A stretch of 64,000 nucleotides of DNA from Streptomyces sp. SJL17-4 (GTDB lineage: Bacteria; Actinomycetota; Actinomycetes; Streptomycetales; Streptomycetaceae): positions 4,375,501 to 4,439,500 of the forward strand of contig NZ_CP104578.1 in assembly GCF_036826855.1 (NCBI RefSeq). The letters are read 5' to 3'. The notes beneath the pieces were generated by a model. It was not told where the DNA came from, made no database searches, and was given only the letters and a program-made list of their open reading frames with translations. Both the position numbers and the translations under genes were made by a program. Of this stretch, positions 13,230-21,370 are shown piece by piece (position 1 is the stretch's first letter; each line of letters opens with the position of its first letter).

Positions 13230-14114
13230 ATGGAACCGAAACCCTCCGAGAACCCGCACGCCGGTCTGCCGCGCTGCCACCGCCACCCCGAGGTGGAGAC
13301 CGGCATCCGCTGCACGCGCTGCGAGAAGCCGATCTGCCCCGCGTGCATGGTCTCCGCCTCCGTCGGCTTCCAGTGCCCCGACTGCGTACGCAACGGTTCG
13401 GGGACCGGCCACGCCGCCGACGCCAACCAGCCGCGGACGCTCGCGGGCGGCCGGGTCGCGGCGGACGACCGCCTCGTCACCAAGGTCCTCATCGGGATCA
13501 ACCTCGCGGTCTACCTCGCCGTCCTGGCGTTCGGCGACCGGCTCGTCGACGAGCTCGTGCTCATCGGCTACGCCTTCAGTCCGGCACTCGGCGAGCTCGT
13601 CGGGGTCGCCGACGGCGAGTGGTACCGACTGCTGACCTCGACCGTCCTCCACCAGGAGGTCTGGCACATCCTCTTCAACGTGCTGGGCCTGTGGGTGATC
13701 GGCGGGATCGTCGAGCCCGAGCTGGGCCGGATCCGGTACGCGGCCCTGTGCCTGCTCTCCGGCCTCTCCGGCTCCGTGCTGGCCTATCTCGTCGCCGCGC
13801 AGAACCAGCCCTCGCTCGGCGCGTCCGGCGTCGTCTACGGCCTGATCGGCGCCTGGGTGGTGCTCGCCCGTCGGCGCCGCCACGACATGCGGCCCGTGAT
13901 CCTCTTCGTGGCCCTGTCGCTGCTCATGACGTTCACCCGACCGGGGATCTCCTGGGAGGCCCATGTCGGTGGTCTGGTCGCGGGCGTCCTGGTGACGTAC
14001 GCGCTCGTGCACGCGCCGAGAGCCCGCCGGAACCTGGTGCAGTACGGGGCGCTGGCCCTGGTGTTGCTGATCGACGTGGGGATCGTGCTGGCCCGCACGG
14101 TGGCGCTCACCTGA
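13230..14114 (+). CDS. Rhomboid family intramembrane serine protease
   Basis: 294 aa. N-terminal zinc-binding B-box-like module (CHRHPEVETGIRCTRCEKPICPACM...FQCPDC, residues about 11-51), a feature of actinobacterial rhomboids. Six or so membrane helices follow. The catalytic Ser199 lies in GASGVVYG and the catalytic His245 in EAHVGGLVAG, giving the Ser-His dyad. Also present: HILFNVLGLWVIG. Likely cleaves membrane proteins within the bilayer; the substrate is unknown. Convergent with crgA across a region holding DnaA boxes. Confidence 0.94.
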   Translation: MEPKPSENPHAGLPRCHRHPEVETGIRCTRCEKPICPACMVSASVGFQCPDCVRNGSGTGHAADANQPRTLAGGRVAADDRLVTKVLIGINLAVYLAVLAFGDRLVDELVLIGYAFSPALGELVGVADGEWYRLLTSTVLHQEVWHILFNVLGLWVIGGIVEPELGRIRYAALCLLSGLSGSVLAYLVAAQNQPSLGASGVVYGLIGAWVVLARRRRHDMRPVILFVALSLLMTFTRPGISWEAHVGGLVAGVLVTYALVHAPRARRNLVQYGALALVLLIDVGIVLARTVALT

Positions 14115-14125
14115 GCGCACAAGGC

Positions 14126-14361
14126 TGTGGACGAGCTTATCTGTGAGCTTTCCCCAGAGTTATCCACAGTGCGTGGCGGTCTCTCCCCGCTCTCTGGGGA
14201 AAGACCACGCCCCTCGCCTCTGACCTGGTGTTTCTCCAGGGAGGCGAGGGGCGTTCATGGTCTCCGACGAGGGTGATTCCGGTCATACCGGCGTCAACCT
14301 CGTGCGAGTTATCCACAGATCTTCGTAAGTTATCCAGTGCTGTGCACAACGCTGTGGATAA
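14126..14361. promoter_or_regulatory. Cluster of DnaA boxes
   Basis: Three perfect TTATCCACA boxes: 14160-14168 (+), 14309-14317 (+) and 14353-14361 (as TGTGGATAA, -). Near matches are TGTGGACGA at 14126-14134 (reverse, one mismatch from TTGTCCACA), TTATCCAGT at 14330-14338, and TGTGCACAA at 14341-14349 (reverse, one mismatch). All lie in a noncoding gap between convergent genes about 13 kb from gyrB. DnaA-box clusters outside oriC that titrate DnaA are documented in S. coelicolor; whether this is the counterpart of one of them is inference. Confidence 0.75.
14207..14254. terminator. Bidirectional hairpin between rhomboid and crgA
   Basis: 14-bp perfect stem: ACGCCCCTCGCCTC (14207-14220) with GAGGCGAGGGGCGT (14241-14254). 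The 20-base loop can itself pair CCTGG (14224-14228) with CCAGG (14236-14240). It sits inside the DnaA-box region. Confidence 0.7.
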
Positions 14362-14430
14362 GTTCAGGGGAGAGCTTGACGAGCAGCCGGTACGGACGCT
14401 AGACGGCCGCCGTACCCCTGCTGTTCGCCG

Positions 14431-14685
14431 CTACTTCCACTGCGTGGAGACACCGAACCCGGCCGCGATGAAGCCGAAGCCCACCACGATGTTCCAGTTC
14501 CGGATCGACTCGATCGGCATCGAACCGTCGGTGACGTAGAAGACCACGATCCACACCAGACCGATGGCGAACAGCGCGAGCATCACCGGCGCCACCCAGC
14601 TGCGGCTGGTCAGCTTGATCGAGGTGGCCTGCTTCGCGGGCGGGGGCGTGAAGTCGGCCTTCTTGCGGATCCGTGACTTCGGCAC
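14431..14685 (-). CDS. crgA: Cell division protein CrgA
   Basis: 84 aa, the typical CrgA length. CrgA is a two-helix membrane protein that modulates FtsZ ring formation and septation in Streptomyces and links to PBPs in mycobacteria. N-terminus [16 protein letters not shown] is characteristic. Helices: [22 protein letters not shown] and [21 protein letters not shown], the end being the conserved GFGFIAAGF signature. The ATG has AGGAGAGT upstream. Facing the rhomboid gene. Confidence 0.95.
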   Translation of the reverse strand: MPKSRIRKKADFTPPPAKQATSIKLTSRSWVAPVMLALFAIGLVWIVVFYVTDGSMPIESIRNWNIVVGFGFIAAGFGVSTQWK

Positions 14686-14825
14686 GAGGGACTCTCCTGT
14701 CGATGCGCTGCGTGACCGCGCAGGGAACTGTGGCTGGCGCCGGGATGTGACGAAGGAGGACGACTGCGTCCCCCGGGCGTCCGTTAGCGTAGTGGTTCCG
14801 CGGCACCGAAGGGGATCAGGGTACG

Positions 14826-15593
14826 TTGAGCAATTCCGTCGGCAATCCCGAAGGACCCGGCCGCACCGCGAGGTGGCGCCCCGTCCAGGTTCTCACCCTC
14901 GCCGTTTTCGCCCTCGCCGGACTGATCTTCGTCACGAGCTTCAACACCGCCAAGGGCACCAACATCCGCACCGACGCCTCGCTGCTGCGGCTCTCCGACC
15001 TGATCGAGGAGCGCAGCCACAAGAACGCGGGCCTCGACGAGTCCACCTCCGCCCTCCGCACCCAGGTCGACTCCCTGGTCGCCCGCGACGACGGCTCCAC
15101 GCGCGCGGAGGACGCGAAACTCGACGCGCTGGAGGCGGCCGCGGGCACCACCGAGGTCTCCGGCTCGGGCCTCACCGTCACCCTCAACGACGCCCCGCCG
15201 AACGCCCAGGCCGCCCCCGGCTACCCCGAGCCGCAGGCCAACGACCTGGTCATCCACCAGCAGGACCTCCAGGCCGTCGTCAACGCCCTGTGGCAGGGCG
15301 GCGCCGAGGGCATCCGGGTCATGGACCAGCGGCTCATCTCCACCAGTGCCGTCCGCTGCGTCGGCAACACCCTGATCCTCCAGGGCCGCGTCTACTCACC
15401 GCCGTACAAGATCACCGCCGTGGGCGACAGGGGAAAGCTGACCAAGGCGCTCGCGGGCTCCCCGGCGATCCGGAACTACCAGCTGTACGTGAAGGCCTAC
15501 GGGCTCGGCTGGAAAGTCGACGAGCACCGGGCGGTGACTCTTCCCGGGTACTCGGGCACAGTGGACCTCCACCAAGCGAAGCCGGTGCGCTGA
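14826..15593 (+). CDS. DUF881 family envelope protein
   Basis: 255 aa. TTG 14826 is used as start, with CAGGG four bases before and AAGGGG eleven before it. One N-terminal membrane helix ([23 protein letters not shown]), then an extracytoplasmic part with a coiled coil ([33 protein letters not shown]) and the DUF881 core ([10 protein letters not shown]...[33 protein letters not shown]). Family of unknown function, found beside division and sortase genes in actinobacteria. Starts the rightward block leading into the sortases. Confidence 0.88.
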   Translation: MSNSVGNPEGPGRTARWRPVQVLTLAVFALAGLIFVTSFNTAKGTNIRTDASLLRLSDLIEERSHKNAGLDESTSALRTQVDSLVARDDGSTRAEDAKLDALEAAAGTTEVSGSGLTVTLNDAPPNAQAAPGYPEPQANDLVIHQQDLQAVVNALWQGGAEGIRVMDQRLISTSAVRCVGNTLILQGRVYSPPYKITAVGDRGKLTKALAGSPAIRNYQLYVKAYGLGWKVDEHRAVTLPGYSGTVDLHQAKPVR

Positions 15594-15645
15594 CACCCCG
15601 CGCGGCCGGTGGGGCACCGCCGGGAGCCGACCGCGGGAGGGGCGC

Positions 15646-16314
15646 TTGCGTCTCGTCGTCAGGACCTTCAGCGAGCTGTGCATCACCGTCGGCGCCCTGA
15701 TCGTCCTCTTCGTCGTGTACGTCCTCCACTGGACCGGGGTCCAGGCCGCGAGCGCGAGCGCCGGCCAGATCGACACCCTCCAGCGCGCGTGGACGAGCAC
15801 CCCGGTCAGCACCACCGCTCCCGCCCCCACGGCCGTGCCGTACGTCCCGGGCAAGGGCATCGCCGTCATGTACGTCCCCCGGCTCGGCAAGGACTGGAAG
15901 TGGCCCGTCCTCCAGGGCACCGAGGTCGGCACCCTGAAGAAGGGGCTCGGCCACTACGCGGGCACCGCCCGCCTCGGCGCCACCGGCAACTTCGCCGTCG
16001 CAGGACACCGCCGCACCTACGGCGACCCCTTCAAGGACTTCCCCCGGCTGCGCGCGGGCGACGCGATCGTCCTCACCGACGGGACGACCTGGTTCACGTA
16101 CCGCGTCGACCGCGCCCCCCACCGGACCGTGCCCACCGACGTCGGCGTCATCGACCCCGTACCGGCGAAGTCCGGATTCGACGGGCCCGGCCGCTATCTC
16201 ACCCTCACCACCTGCGAACCCGAGTGGGGCAGCAGCCACCGGCTCGTCGTCTGGGCCCACCTCGACGCCACCCGGCCGGTCGCCGACGGCCGTCCACAGG
16301 CTTTGGACAGCTGA
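15646..16314 (+). CDS. Class E sortase (first of three)
   Basis: 222 aa. The TTG start at 15646 follows GGGAGGGG (15635-15642). Sortases cleave sorting signals (class E usually LAxTG) and attach surface proteins to the cell wall. N-terminal membrane anchor (SELCITVGALIVLFVVYVLHWT). Catalytic His121 (AGHRRTYGDPF), Cys190 (YLTLTTCEPEW) and the following Arg (SSHRLVVWAHL). All three key residues are present, so it should be active. Small members of this class act in aerial-hyphae chaplin anchoring in S. coelicolor; that role for this copy is inferred. Confidence 0.92.
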   Translation: MRLVVRTFSELCITVGALIVLFVVYVLHWTGVQAASASAGQIDTLQRAWTSTPVSTTAPAPTAVPYVPGKGIAVMYVPRLGKDWKWPVLQGTEVGTLKKGLGHYAGTARLGATGNFAVAGHRRTYGDPFKDFPRLRAGDAIVLTDGTTWFTYRVDRAPHRTVPTDVGVIDPVPAKSGFDGPGRYLTLTTCEPEWGSSHRLVVWAHLDATRPVADGRPQALDS

Positions 16315-16378
16315 CCCCCCACGGCCCCCTCGCCCCGTACTCTGGTCCCCGTAACGAACGGAAGGGGCGGTCGACGTC

Positions 16379-16540
16379 ATGTACGGCTGGATCTGGCGGC
16401 ATCTGCCGGGCAACGCGTGGGTGCGGGCGCTGATCTCGATCGTGCTGGTCCTCGCGGTCGTGTACGTCCTCTTCCAGTACGTGTTCCCCTGGGCGGAGCC
16501 GCTGCTTCCGTTCAACGATGTGACGGTGGACGGCCAGTGA
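16379..16540 (+). CDS. 53-aa single-span membrane protein
   Basis: ATG 16379, with GGAAGGGG (16360-16367) about eleven bases upstream. The peptide MYGWIWRHLPGNAWVRALIS... runs into one membrane helix (VLVLAVVYVLFQYVFPW) and ends EPLLPFNDVTVDGQ. The stop overlaps the GTG of the next gene by four bases (GTGA), so translation is coupled. Conserved length and position between a class E sortase and pabA suggest a genuine gene; function unknown. A TACTCT hexamer at 16338-16343 could be its own -10. Confidence 0.78.
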   Translation: MYGWIWRHLPGNAWVRALISIVLVLAVVYVLFQYVFPWAEPLLPFNDVTVDGQ

Positions 16541-17175
16541 GCGCGCGAATTCTCGTCGTCGACAACTACGACAGCTTCGTCTTCAACCTCGTTCAGTACC
16601 TCTACCAGCTCGGCGCGGAGTGCGAAGTCCTCCGCAACGACGAGGTCGAGCTGAGCCACGCCCAGGACGGCTTCGACGGCGTCCTGCTCTCGCCCGGCCC
16701 CGGCGCGCCCGAACAGGCCGGGGTCTGCATCGACATGGTCCGGCACTGCGCGGCCACCGGCGTGCCCGTCTTCGGCGTCTGCCTCGGCATGCAGTCGATG
16801 GCCGTGGCGTACGGCGGCGTCGTCGACCGGGCGCCCGAGCTGCTGCACGGCAAGACCTCCCTCGTCACCCACGAGGGGCAGGGCGTCTTCGCCGGGCTTC
16901 CCTCACCGTTCACCGCGACCCGCTACCACTCGCTCGCCGCCGAGCCCGCCGCCCTGCCGGCCGAGCTGGAGGTCACCGCACGGACCGAGGACGGCATCAT
17001 CATGGGCCTGCGCCACCGTGAACTGTCCGTCGAGGGCGTCCAGTTCCACCCCGAGTCGGTCCTCACCGAGCACGGGCACCTGATGCTCGCCAACTGGCTT
17101 GAGCAGTGCGGCGACAAGGGGGCGGTCGGACGGTCGGCGGGGCTCGCGCCGGTGGTGGGCAAGGCCGTCGCGTGA
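16537..17175 (+). CDS. pabA: Aminodeoxychorismate/anthranilate synthase glutamine amidotransferase
   Basis: 212 aa class-I glutamine amidotransferase that supplies ammonia for making p-aminobenzoate (folate) or anthranilate. N-terminus ILVVDNYDSFVFNLVQYL is diagnostic. Nucleophile Cys82 in FGVCLGMQ, and His/Glu in GVQFHPESVLTEHG. No synthase component I gene is in the window, so PabA or TrpG cannot be separated by context; a lone copy near the sortases in streptomycetes is usually called pabA. The GTG start overlaps the previous stop, and its own stop overlaps the GTG of the next sortase. Confidence 0.9.
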   Translation: MSARILVVDNYDSFVFNLVQYLYQLGAECEVLRNDEVELSHAQDGFDGVLLSPGPGAPEQAGVCIDMVRHCAATGVPVFGVCLGMQSMAVAYGGVVDRAPELLHGKTSLVTHEGQGVFAGLPSPFTATRYHSLAAEPAALPAELEVTARTEDGIIMGLRHRELSVEGVQFHPESVLTEHGHLMLANWLEQCGDKGAVGRSAGLAPVVGKAVA

Positions 17176-18359
17176 CGACGGGCTCTCCGTGGTTCCGGGC
17201 GACGAACGAACCGGGGGCCGAGCCGATACCCGCGGACCCCTACGGGGTTCCCTCGCCGTACCAGGAACCGGCTCCGGCTCCAGCCCCATACCCGTACCAG
17301 GAACAGACGCACCAGGACCAGGACCAGGCGTACCAGGAACAGGCCTACCAGGAGCAGACGTACCGGGATCCCGAGCCCGTCTACGAAGCCCCGCACGAGG
17401 ACGCCTACACGCCCTCGTACGAGCCGTACGAGGCACCTGAGGCCCCGCAGCCCTCCCCGGCCGACACGGCCGTCCTGGAGGCCGTGGAGCCCCTTCCCGG
17501 GCCCGGCCGGGCGGAACGCCGGCGCGCGGCGAAGGGCGGCAGCCGGGGCAAGAGCCGTCGAGGCGGCCCGGCCGCCACCACGGCCGCCACCACGCCCGGC
17601 GCCCCGGCCGGCGGACCGCCCGCGGCCCCGCTCTCCCGCGTCGAGGCCCGGCGCGCCGCCCGCGCCGCCAAGGACAGCGTCGGCGTCGTCGCCAGCCGCG
17701 CCGTCGGGGAACTCTTCATTACCTTCGGCGTCGTCATGCTGCTCTTCGTCACCTACCAGCTGTGGTGGACGAACATCCTCGCCGGCCAGGAGACCGACCG
17801 GGCCAAGGAACGGATCGAGGACACCTGGGCCAACGGCGACGCCGACAAGGACGACACCAAGCCGGGGGCGTTCGAGCCCGGCGAGGGCTTCGCCATCATG
17901 TACATCCCCAAGCTGGACGTCGTCGTCCCCGTCGCCGAGGGCATCAACAAGGCGAAGGTCCTCGACAAGGGCATGGTCGGCCACTACGCCGACGGCAAGC
18001 TCAAGACGGCCATGCCCTCCGACAAGCAGGGCAACTTCGCCGTCGCAGGCCACCGCAACACCCACGGCGAACCGTTCCGTTACATCAACCAGCTGAAGCC
18101 CGGCGACCCGATCGTCGTCGAGACCCGGAACGCGTACTACACCTACGAGATGGCGAGCATCCTGCCGCAGACCGCGCCCTCGAACGTCTCCGTGATCGAC
18201 CCGGTGCCGAAGGGCTCGGGCTTCACCGAGCCCGGCCGGTTCATCACGCTGACCACCTGCACACCCGAGTTCACCAGCACGTACCGCATGATCGTGTGGG
18301 GCAAGCTGGTCGAGGAACGCCCGCGCAGTGAGGGAAAGCCGAAAGCGCTCGTAGGCTGA
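17172..18359 (+). CDS. Class E sortase with long N-terminal tail (second of three)
   Basis: 395 aa from GTG 17172, overlapping the pabA stop. The first 170 residues are a cytoplasmic disordered tail rich in Pro, Tyr and Gln with repeated YQE(Q) units (YQEPAPAPAPYPYQEQTHQDQDQAYQEQAYQEQTYRDPEP), then a basic stretch. A membrane helix (ELFITFGVVMLLFVTYQLWW) follows, then the sortase domain. His294 (AGHRNTHGEPF), Cys363 (ITLTTCTPEF) and Arg (STYRMIVWGKL) are intact. S. coelicolor has two adjacent class E sortases with a similar order; this looks like the long one. Confidence 0.92.
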   Translation: MTTGSPWFRATNEPGAEPIPADPYGVPSPYQEPAPAPAPYPYQEQTHQDQDQAYQEQAYQEQTYRDPEPVYEAPHEDAYTPSYEPYEAPEAPQPSPADTAVLEAVEPLPGPGRAERRRAAKGGSRGKSRRGGPAATTAATTPGAPAGGPPAAPLSRVEARRAARAAKDSVGVVASRAVGELFITFGVVMLLFVTYQLWWTNILAGQETDRAKERIEDTWANGDADKDDTKPGAFEPGEGFAIMYIPKLDVVVPVAEGINKAKVLDKGMVGHYADGKLKTAMPSDKQGNFAVAGHRNTHGEPFRYINQLKPGDPIVVETRNAYYTYEMASILPQTAPSNVSVIDPVPKGSGFTEPGRFITLTTCTPEFTSTYRMIVWGKLVEERPRSEGKPKALVG

Positions 18360-18396
18360 GACCCCACACCTCCGGACGGGACGACGGGACGACCTA

Positions 18397-19071
18397 GTGG
18401 CACGCGTGCGTAATCGGATCGCCGGAGTCATCAGCTTCTTCGGCGAACTCCTCATCACGGCGGGCCTGGTGCTCGGCCTCTTCGTCGTCTACTCGCTGTG
18501 GTGGACCAACGTCCTCGCCGACCGCGCGGCGGACCAGGACGGCGCCCAGGTCCGCGACCGCTGGGCCGGCGGACCCGGAGCGCTCGACACCAAGGACGGC
18601 ATCGGCTTCCTCCACGTACCGGCGATGAGTAAGGACGAGGTCCTGGTCAAGCAGGGCACCAAGAGCGCCATCCTCAACAACGGCGTCGCCGGCTACTACA
18701 CCGACCCGATCAAGTCCGCGCTCCCGCAGGACAAGCAGGGCAACTTCACGCTCGCCGCGCACCGCGACGGACACGGCGCCAAGTTCCACAACATCCACAA
18801 GTTGAAGAACGGCGACCCGATCGTCTTCGAGTCCAAGGACACCTGGTACGTCTACAAGGTCTACAAGACCCTGCCGGAGACCACGAAGTACAACGTGGAC
18901 GTCCTTCAGCCCGTCCCCAAGGAGTCGGGGAAGACGAAGCCCGGCCGGTTCATCACGCTGACCACCTGCACCCCCATGTACACCTCCGACTACCGCTACA
19001 TCGTCTGGGGCGAGCTGGTGCGCACGGAGAAGGTCGACCGCGACCGGACGCCTCCGGCGGAGCTCCGCTGA
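18397..19071 (+). CDS. Class E sortase (third of three)
   Basis: 224 aa, GTG start. Short cytoplasmic N-terminus, membrane helix (SFFGELLITAGLVLGLFVVYSLWWTNVLA), then the sortase domain with His122 (AAHRDGHGAKF), Cys191 (ITLTTCTPMY) and Arg (SDYRYIVWGELV). It is closer to the second sortase than to the first: both share LWWTNVLA, DKQGNF and GRFITLTTCTP. The pair therefore looks like a tandem duplication, with the first an older paralogue. Followed by a perfect hairpin. Confidence 0.92.
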   Translation: MARVRNRIAGVISFFGELLITAGLVLGLFVVYSLWWTNVLADRAADQDGAQVRDRWAGGPGALDTKDGIGFLHVPAMSKDEVLVKQGTKSAILNNGVAGYYTDPIKSALPQDKQGNFTLAAHRDGHGAKFHNIHKLKNGDPIVFESKDTWYVYKVYKTLPETTKYNVDVLQPVPKESGKTKPGRFITLTTCTPMYTSDYRYIVWGELVRTEKVDRDRTPPAELR

Positions 19072-19119
19072 CGGCAACGACGACGCCGGCGGCAACGACG
19101 ACGACAACGCCGGCAACAA

Positions 19120-19161
19120 GAAGAGGGCCCCGGCATCCCATGGGATGCCGGGGCCCTCTTC
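19120..19161. terminator. 42-bp perfect palindrome between sortase and pknB
   Basis: The 21 bases 19120-19140 are exactly repeated inverted at 19141-19161 (centre CCCATGGG), with no unpaired loop. Located between two convergent transcription units, it should terminate both. Confidence 0.85.
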
Positions 19162-19175
19162 CGTGCGTGCGGGCG

Positions 19176-21215
19176 TCAGTCGAACAAGCCGCCGCCACCG
19201 CCGTCGCCGCCGGCGTTGTCACCGTTGCCGTTGTTGCCGCCGTCTCCGCCACCGCCGCCGCCCAGCGTCATGACGGTGATCGGCTGGTTGGTGGGAACCG
19301 TCGAACCCTCCGGCGGGTTCGTACCGAGGACCATGGCGTCCTCCTTGTCGGAGCCCTGCTGGACGACCGTCAGGCCCATGCCCTGAAGCAGGTCCCGGAC
19401 CTCGTTGAACTTTTTGCCGGTCAGGCCCGTGGGGAGCTGGACCGTCGTCTGTTGCGGGCCCTTGGAGACCTTCAGCGTGATCTGGATCTCCTTGGACTGG
19501 TCCGAGGGGCCCTGCGGAGTCTGGTCGATGACCGTGCCCGCGGGCTGGTCGGAGTCGACCTCCTCCTTCACGATGTTGGTGAAGCCGACCCCGTTCAGCT
19601 GCTGAACAGCCTGGTCGTAGCTCCGGGTCTTCACATCGGGAAGCTGCAGCAGCTTCTGCTTCGCGACGGTGATCGTCACCTCGGAGTTCGTCTCCGCCTT
19701 GGTGCCGCCGTCCGGGTTCTGGCGCAGCACGGTGCCGGGGTCCTCGTCGGACTCCTCCTGCTCCACCTTGACCTTGAAGCCCTTGTCCTTCAGGGACTGC
19801 TCGGCGCGCTCCTGGGACTGCTCCTGGACGTCCGGAACCTCCACGAGCGGCGCGCCCTCGGAGACGTACACCTGGATCGTGGAGCCGGTGTCCATCTTCG
19901 CGGTGCCGTTCGCGGCGGGATCCTGGCGGCAGATGGTGCCCTTGGGCTGGTCGCAGCGCTCGGTGCCGGCCTCCTGCACCTTCACTTCCGCGTTGGTCGC
20001 GCGGTCCGTCGCCACCGCGACCGTCTGGCCGACCAGCTGCGGGACGGCGACCTGCCGGGTGCCTTCCTTCTTGTCGAACAGCGAGACACCGATGAAGATC
20101 GCGCCGACCAGGACCAGAATGCCCGCGAGGGCCAGCAGGATCGTCGAGGTGTTCGACTTCTTCTGGCCACCGCGACGGCGGTCCGGACGGTCGTCGTAGC
20201 CGTAGCCACCGTCGTCCTGGTTGATCGGGGGCAGCATCGAGGTCTGGCCCGCCGGGTCGGCCTGGCGCAGCGCCGTCGTCGGCTGGTCCTCCGGGTAGCC
20301 CCCGTAGCCCCCGCCGTACGCGGGCGCGCCCGCCATGCCCATCCCCATGCCCATCGCGGCGGCGGCCGCGACCGGCTGACCGTCGAGGCAGGCCTCGATG
20401 TCCGCGCGCATCTCGTCGGCGGACTGGTACCGGTAGTCGGGGTCCTTGACCAGCGCCTTGAGGACGATGGCGTCCATCTCGGGCGTGATCTCGTGGTCGA
20501 AGTTGCTCGGCGGCTGCGGCTCCTCGCGGACGTGCTGGTACGCGACCGCGACCGGGGAGTCACCGATGAACGGGGGCCGGACGGTGAGGAGCTCGTACAG
20601 CAGGCAGCCCGTGGAGTACAGGTCGGAGCGGGCGTCGACCTGCTCGCCCTTGGCCTGCTCGGGGGAGAGGTACTGGGCCGTGCCGATGACCGCGGCGGTC
20701 TGCGTCATGGTCATGCCGGCGTCGCCCATGGCGCGCGCGATGCCGAAGTCCATGACCTTGACCTGGCCGGTGCGCGTCAGCATGACGTTCGCCGGCTTGA
20801 TGTCACGGTGCACGATGCCGGCGCGGTGCGAGTACTCCAGCGCCTGGAGGATGCCGACCGTCATCTCGAGTGTGCGCTCGGGCAGCAGCTTGCGCCCGGA
20901 GTGCAGCAGCTCACGCAGGGTCGACCCGTCGACGTACTCCATCACGATGTACGGGATGGAGACCCCGTCGACGTAGTCCTCGCCGGTGTCGTAGACCGCG
21001 ACGATCGCCGGATGGTTCAGCGAGGCGGCGGACTGTGCCTCACGGCGGAACCGGGCCTGGAAGGACGGATCGCGGGCCAGGTCGGCCCGCAGCGTCTTCA
21101 CGGCGACGGTGCGGCCGAGCCGGGTGTCCTGGCCGAGGTACACCTCGGCCATGCCACCACGGCCGAGCACCGAGCCCAGCTCGTACCGGCCGCCGAGGCG
21201 ACGCGGCTCTTCCAT
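19176..21215 (-). CDS. pknB: PASTA-domain Ser/Thr protein kinase PknB
   Basis: 679 aa from ATG 21215 (a 12-residue longer frame from 21251 lacks a ribosome site). Kinase domain with Lys40 and Asp138 in HRDIKPANV, the same numbers as mycobacterial PknB, and DFG at MDFGIA. One membrane helix (TILLALAGILVLVGAIFIGVSLF). Outside lie four PASTA repeats, which bind muropeptides or lipid II. It ends in an unusual Gly/Asn/Asp-rich tail (GGGGGGDGGNNGNGDNAGG). Last gene of the fhaA-to-pknB operon controlling apical growth and septation. Confidence 0.97.
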   Translation of the reverse strand: MEEPRRLGGRYELGSVLGRGGMAEVYLGQDTRLGRTVAVKTLRADLARDPSFQARFRREAQSAASLNHPAIVAVYDTGEDYVDGVSIPYIVMEYVDGSTLRELLHSGRKLLPERTLEMTVGILQALEYSHRAGIVHRDIKPANVMLTRTGQVKVMDFGIARAMGDAGMTMTQTAAVIGTAQYLSPEQAKGEQVDARSDLYSTGCLLYELLTVRPPFIGDSPVAVAYQHVREEPQPPSNFDHEITPEMDAIVLKALVKDPDYRYQSADEMRADIEACLDGQPVAAAAAMGMGMGMAGAPAYGGGYGGYPEDQPTTALRQADPAGQTSMLPPINQDDGGYGYDDRPDRRRGGQKKSNTSTILLALAGILVLVGAIFIGVSLFDKKEGTRQVAVPQLVGQTVAVATDRATNAEVKVQEAGTERCDQPKGTICRQDPAANGTAKMDTGSTIQVYVSEGAPLVEVPDVQEQSQERAEQSLKDKGFKVKVEQEESDEDPGTVLRQNPDGGTKAETNSEVTITVAKQKLLQLPDVKTRSYDQAVQQLNGVGFTNIVKEEVDSDQPAGTVIDQTPQGPSDQSKEIQITLKVSKGPQQTTVQLPTGLTGKKFNEVRDLLQGMGLTVVQQGSDKEDAMVLGTNPPEGSTVPTNQPITVMTLGGGGGGDGGNNGNGDNAGGDGGGGGLFD

Positions 21216-21291
21216 AGCTAATCCAGCCCTCTCCGTCTGTCCCGACCGCACCCATGGGTGGTCCGGCGGTGTGTGCTGTTCGCGGATACGG

Positions 21292-21328
21292 TACCGGCCC
21301 CGGGAAGACGATCCGCCCGGGGCCGGTA
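21292..21328 (-). terminator. Hairpin upstream of pknB / after pbpA
   Basis: 13-bp stem TACCGGCCCCGGG (21292-21304) with CCCGGGGCCGGTA (21316-21328), loop of 11. It lies in the 155-base gap between pbpA and pknB and may attenuate read-through from pbpA into pknB. Confidence 0.6.
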
Positions 21329-21370
21329 GCTGATACCTGACCGGTACCTGGCACGTACGGGGCCGAGACG

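Noticed and set aside
16291..16310. CCGTCCACA...TTTGGACAG as a DnaA-box pair
   Set aside because: Two mismatches each and in coding sequence.
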